From positions 1-5,865 of the forward strand of contig JAISDR010000231.1 of the NCBI GenBank assembly GCA_031264645.1: 5,865 nt of DNA, in the 5' to 3' direction. A program made the translations under genes and the position numbers. The notes under the pieces were generated by a model. That model did no database searches, was not told where the DNA came from, and saw only the letters and a list, made by a program, of their open reading frames with translations. Of the stretch, positions 5,652-5,865 are shown piece by piece. How positions within the stretch are numbered: position 1 is the stretch's first letter; every line of letters begins with the position of its first letter. Source of the DNA: Prevotellaceae bacterium (lineage in GTDB: Bacteria; Bacteroidota; Bacteroidia; Bacteroidales; UBA932).

Positions 5652-5683
5652 CAAAGGTAAAAACTATATTTTAAACTGACAAA
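5652..5683 (-). promoter_or_regulatory. Promoter of the rpsF-rpsR-rplI operon
   Basis: The minus strand has TTTG (5683-5680), a 20-bp spacer, then TACCTTTG (5659-5652): both elements and the spacing match the Bacteroidetes vegetative consensus TTTG-N19-21-TAnnTTTG exactly. Transcription should start near 5645, about 40 nt before the rpsF ATG. It is the best promoter in the window. Confidence 0.85.
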
Positions 5684-5865
5684 TTTTTCCATTCGGAACT
5701 ATTATCGCCATAAGTTTCATAATGGTTTTTTTGCCAAAACAGTATTGGAATACAGCGGAAAAACATTTGAATATTAAGAACAAATTCATTTATCCAAAAA
5801 TACTTGTATATTTGCGAAAAATTTAGAGGAAAATGAATATAAATTGATTAAAATATACGAAAATG
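5684..5865. other. Intergenic stretch upstream of the ribosomal operon
   Basis: This A/T-rich stretch has no convincing ORF on either strand, no strong hairpin and no RNA gene that I can recognise. Apart from the possible plus-strand promoter near its right end, it appears to be plain spacer between divergent transcription units. Confidence 0.5.
5807..5814 (+). promoter_or_regulatory. Possible divergent promoter toward the right edge
   Basis: TATATTTG on the plus strand fits TAnnTTTG and is followed by GCG. No TTTG lies at the expected -33 distance. Downstream, AGAGGAAA precedes an ATG at 5833 that meets a TGA after four codons, and another ATG occupies the last three bases of the window (5863-5865). 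A rightward gene may start at the edge or just outside, possibly from 5863 or from a TTG at 5844; it cannot be identified. Confidence 0.4.

Noticed and set aside
1..5865. CRISPR arrays, tRNA/rRNA genes, insertion sequence ends, attachment sites
   Set aside because: No regularly spaced repeats, cloverleaf features, transposase motifs or target-site duplications were seen anywhere in the window.

Overview
The window looks like a chromosomal segment of a Bacteroidetes bacterium, probably of the order Bacteroidales. The evidence is three promoters of the Bacteroidetes type (TAnnTTTG -7 box), A/T-rich start regions mostly lacking Shine-Dalgarno sequences, the compact rpsF-rpsR-rplI order, and protein sequences of Bacteroidetes character. 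All recognised genes are on the minus strand, so transcription runs from high to low coordinates.

Right part (about 5683 to 4453): a ribosomal protein operon, rpsF (S6), rpsR (S18), rplI (L9). It has a canonical promoter upstream and ends in a strong 13-bp hairpin terminator. To its right lies a short A/T-rich intergenic stretch. That stretch carries a probable divergent promoter pointing off the window.

Middle (about 4448 to 3043): a single gene for a STAND-type ATPase with a C-terminal DUF234-like domain that carries a PD-(D/E)XK nuclease-type signature. It has its own promoter. A perfect 10-bp inverted repeat fills the space between the predicted transcription start and the first possible start codon.

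Left part (about 2969 to 1): a branched-chain amino acid operon, LOG-family gene, ilvB, ilvN (ilvN runs off the left edge). The most interesting element is its 5' leader. A near-leaderless 20-codon ORF encodes a peptide with seven consecutive Ile/Leu/Val codons (IILVVLL). It is followed by a perfect 12-bp hairpin and a U tract. The 5' arm of that hairpin can pair instead with RNA at the leader stop codon. This is the layout of a classical translation-coupled attenuator: scarcity of charged Ile/Leu/Val tRNA stalls the ribosome, the antiterminator forms, and the operon is transcribed. It would place a LOG-family nucleotide hydrolase, as first gene of the operon, under branched-chain amino acid control together with acetohydroxyacid synthase. 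The visible IlvN also keeps the residues used for valine feedback, so the pathway appears to be controlled at both transcript and enzyme level.
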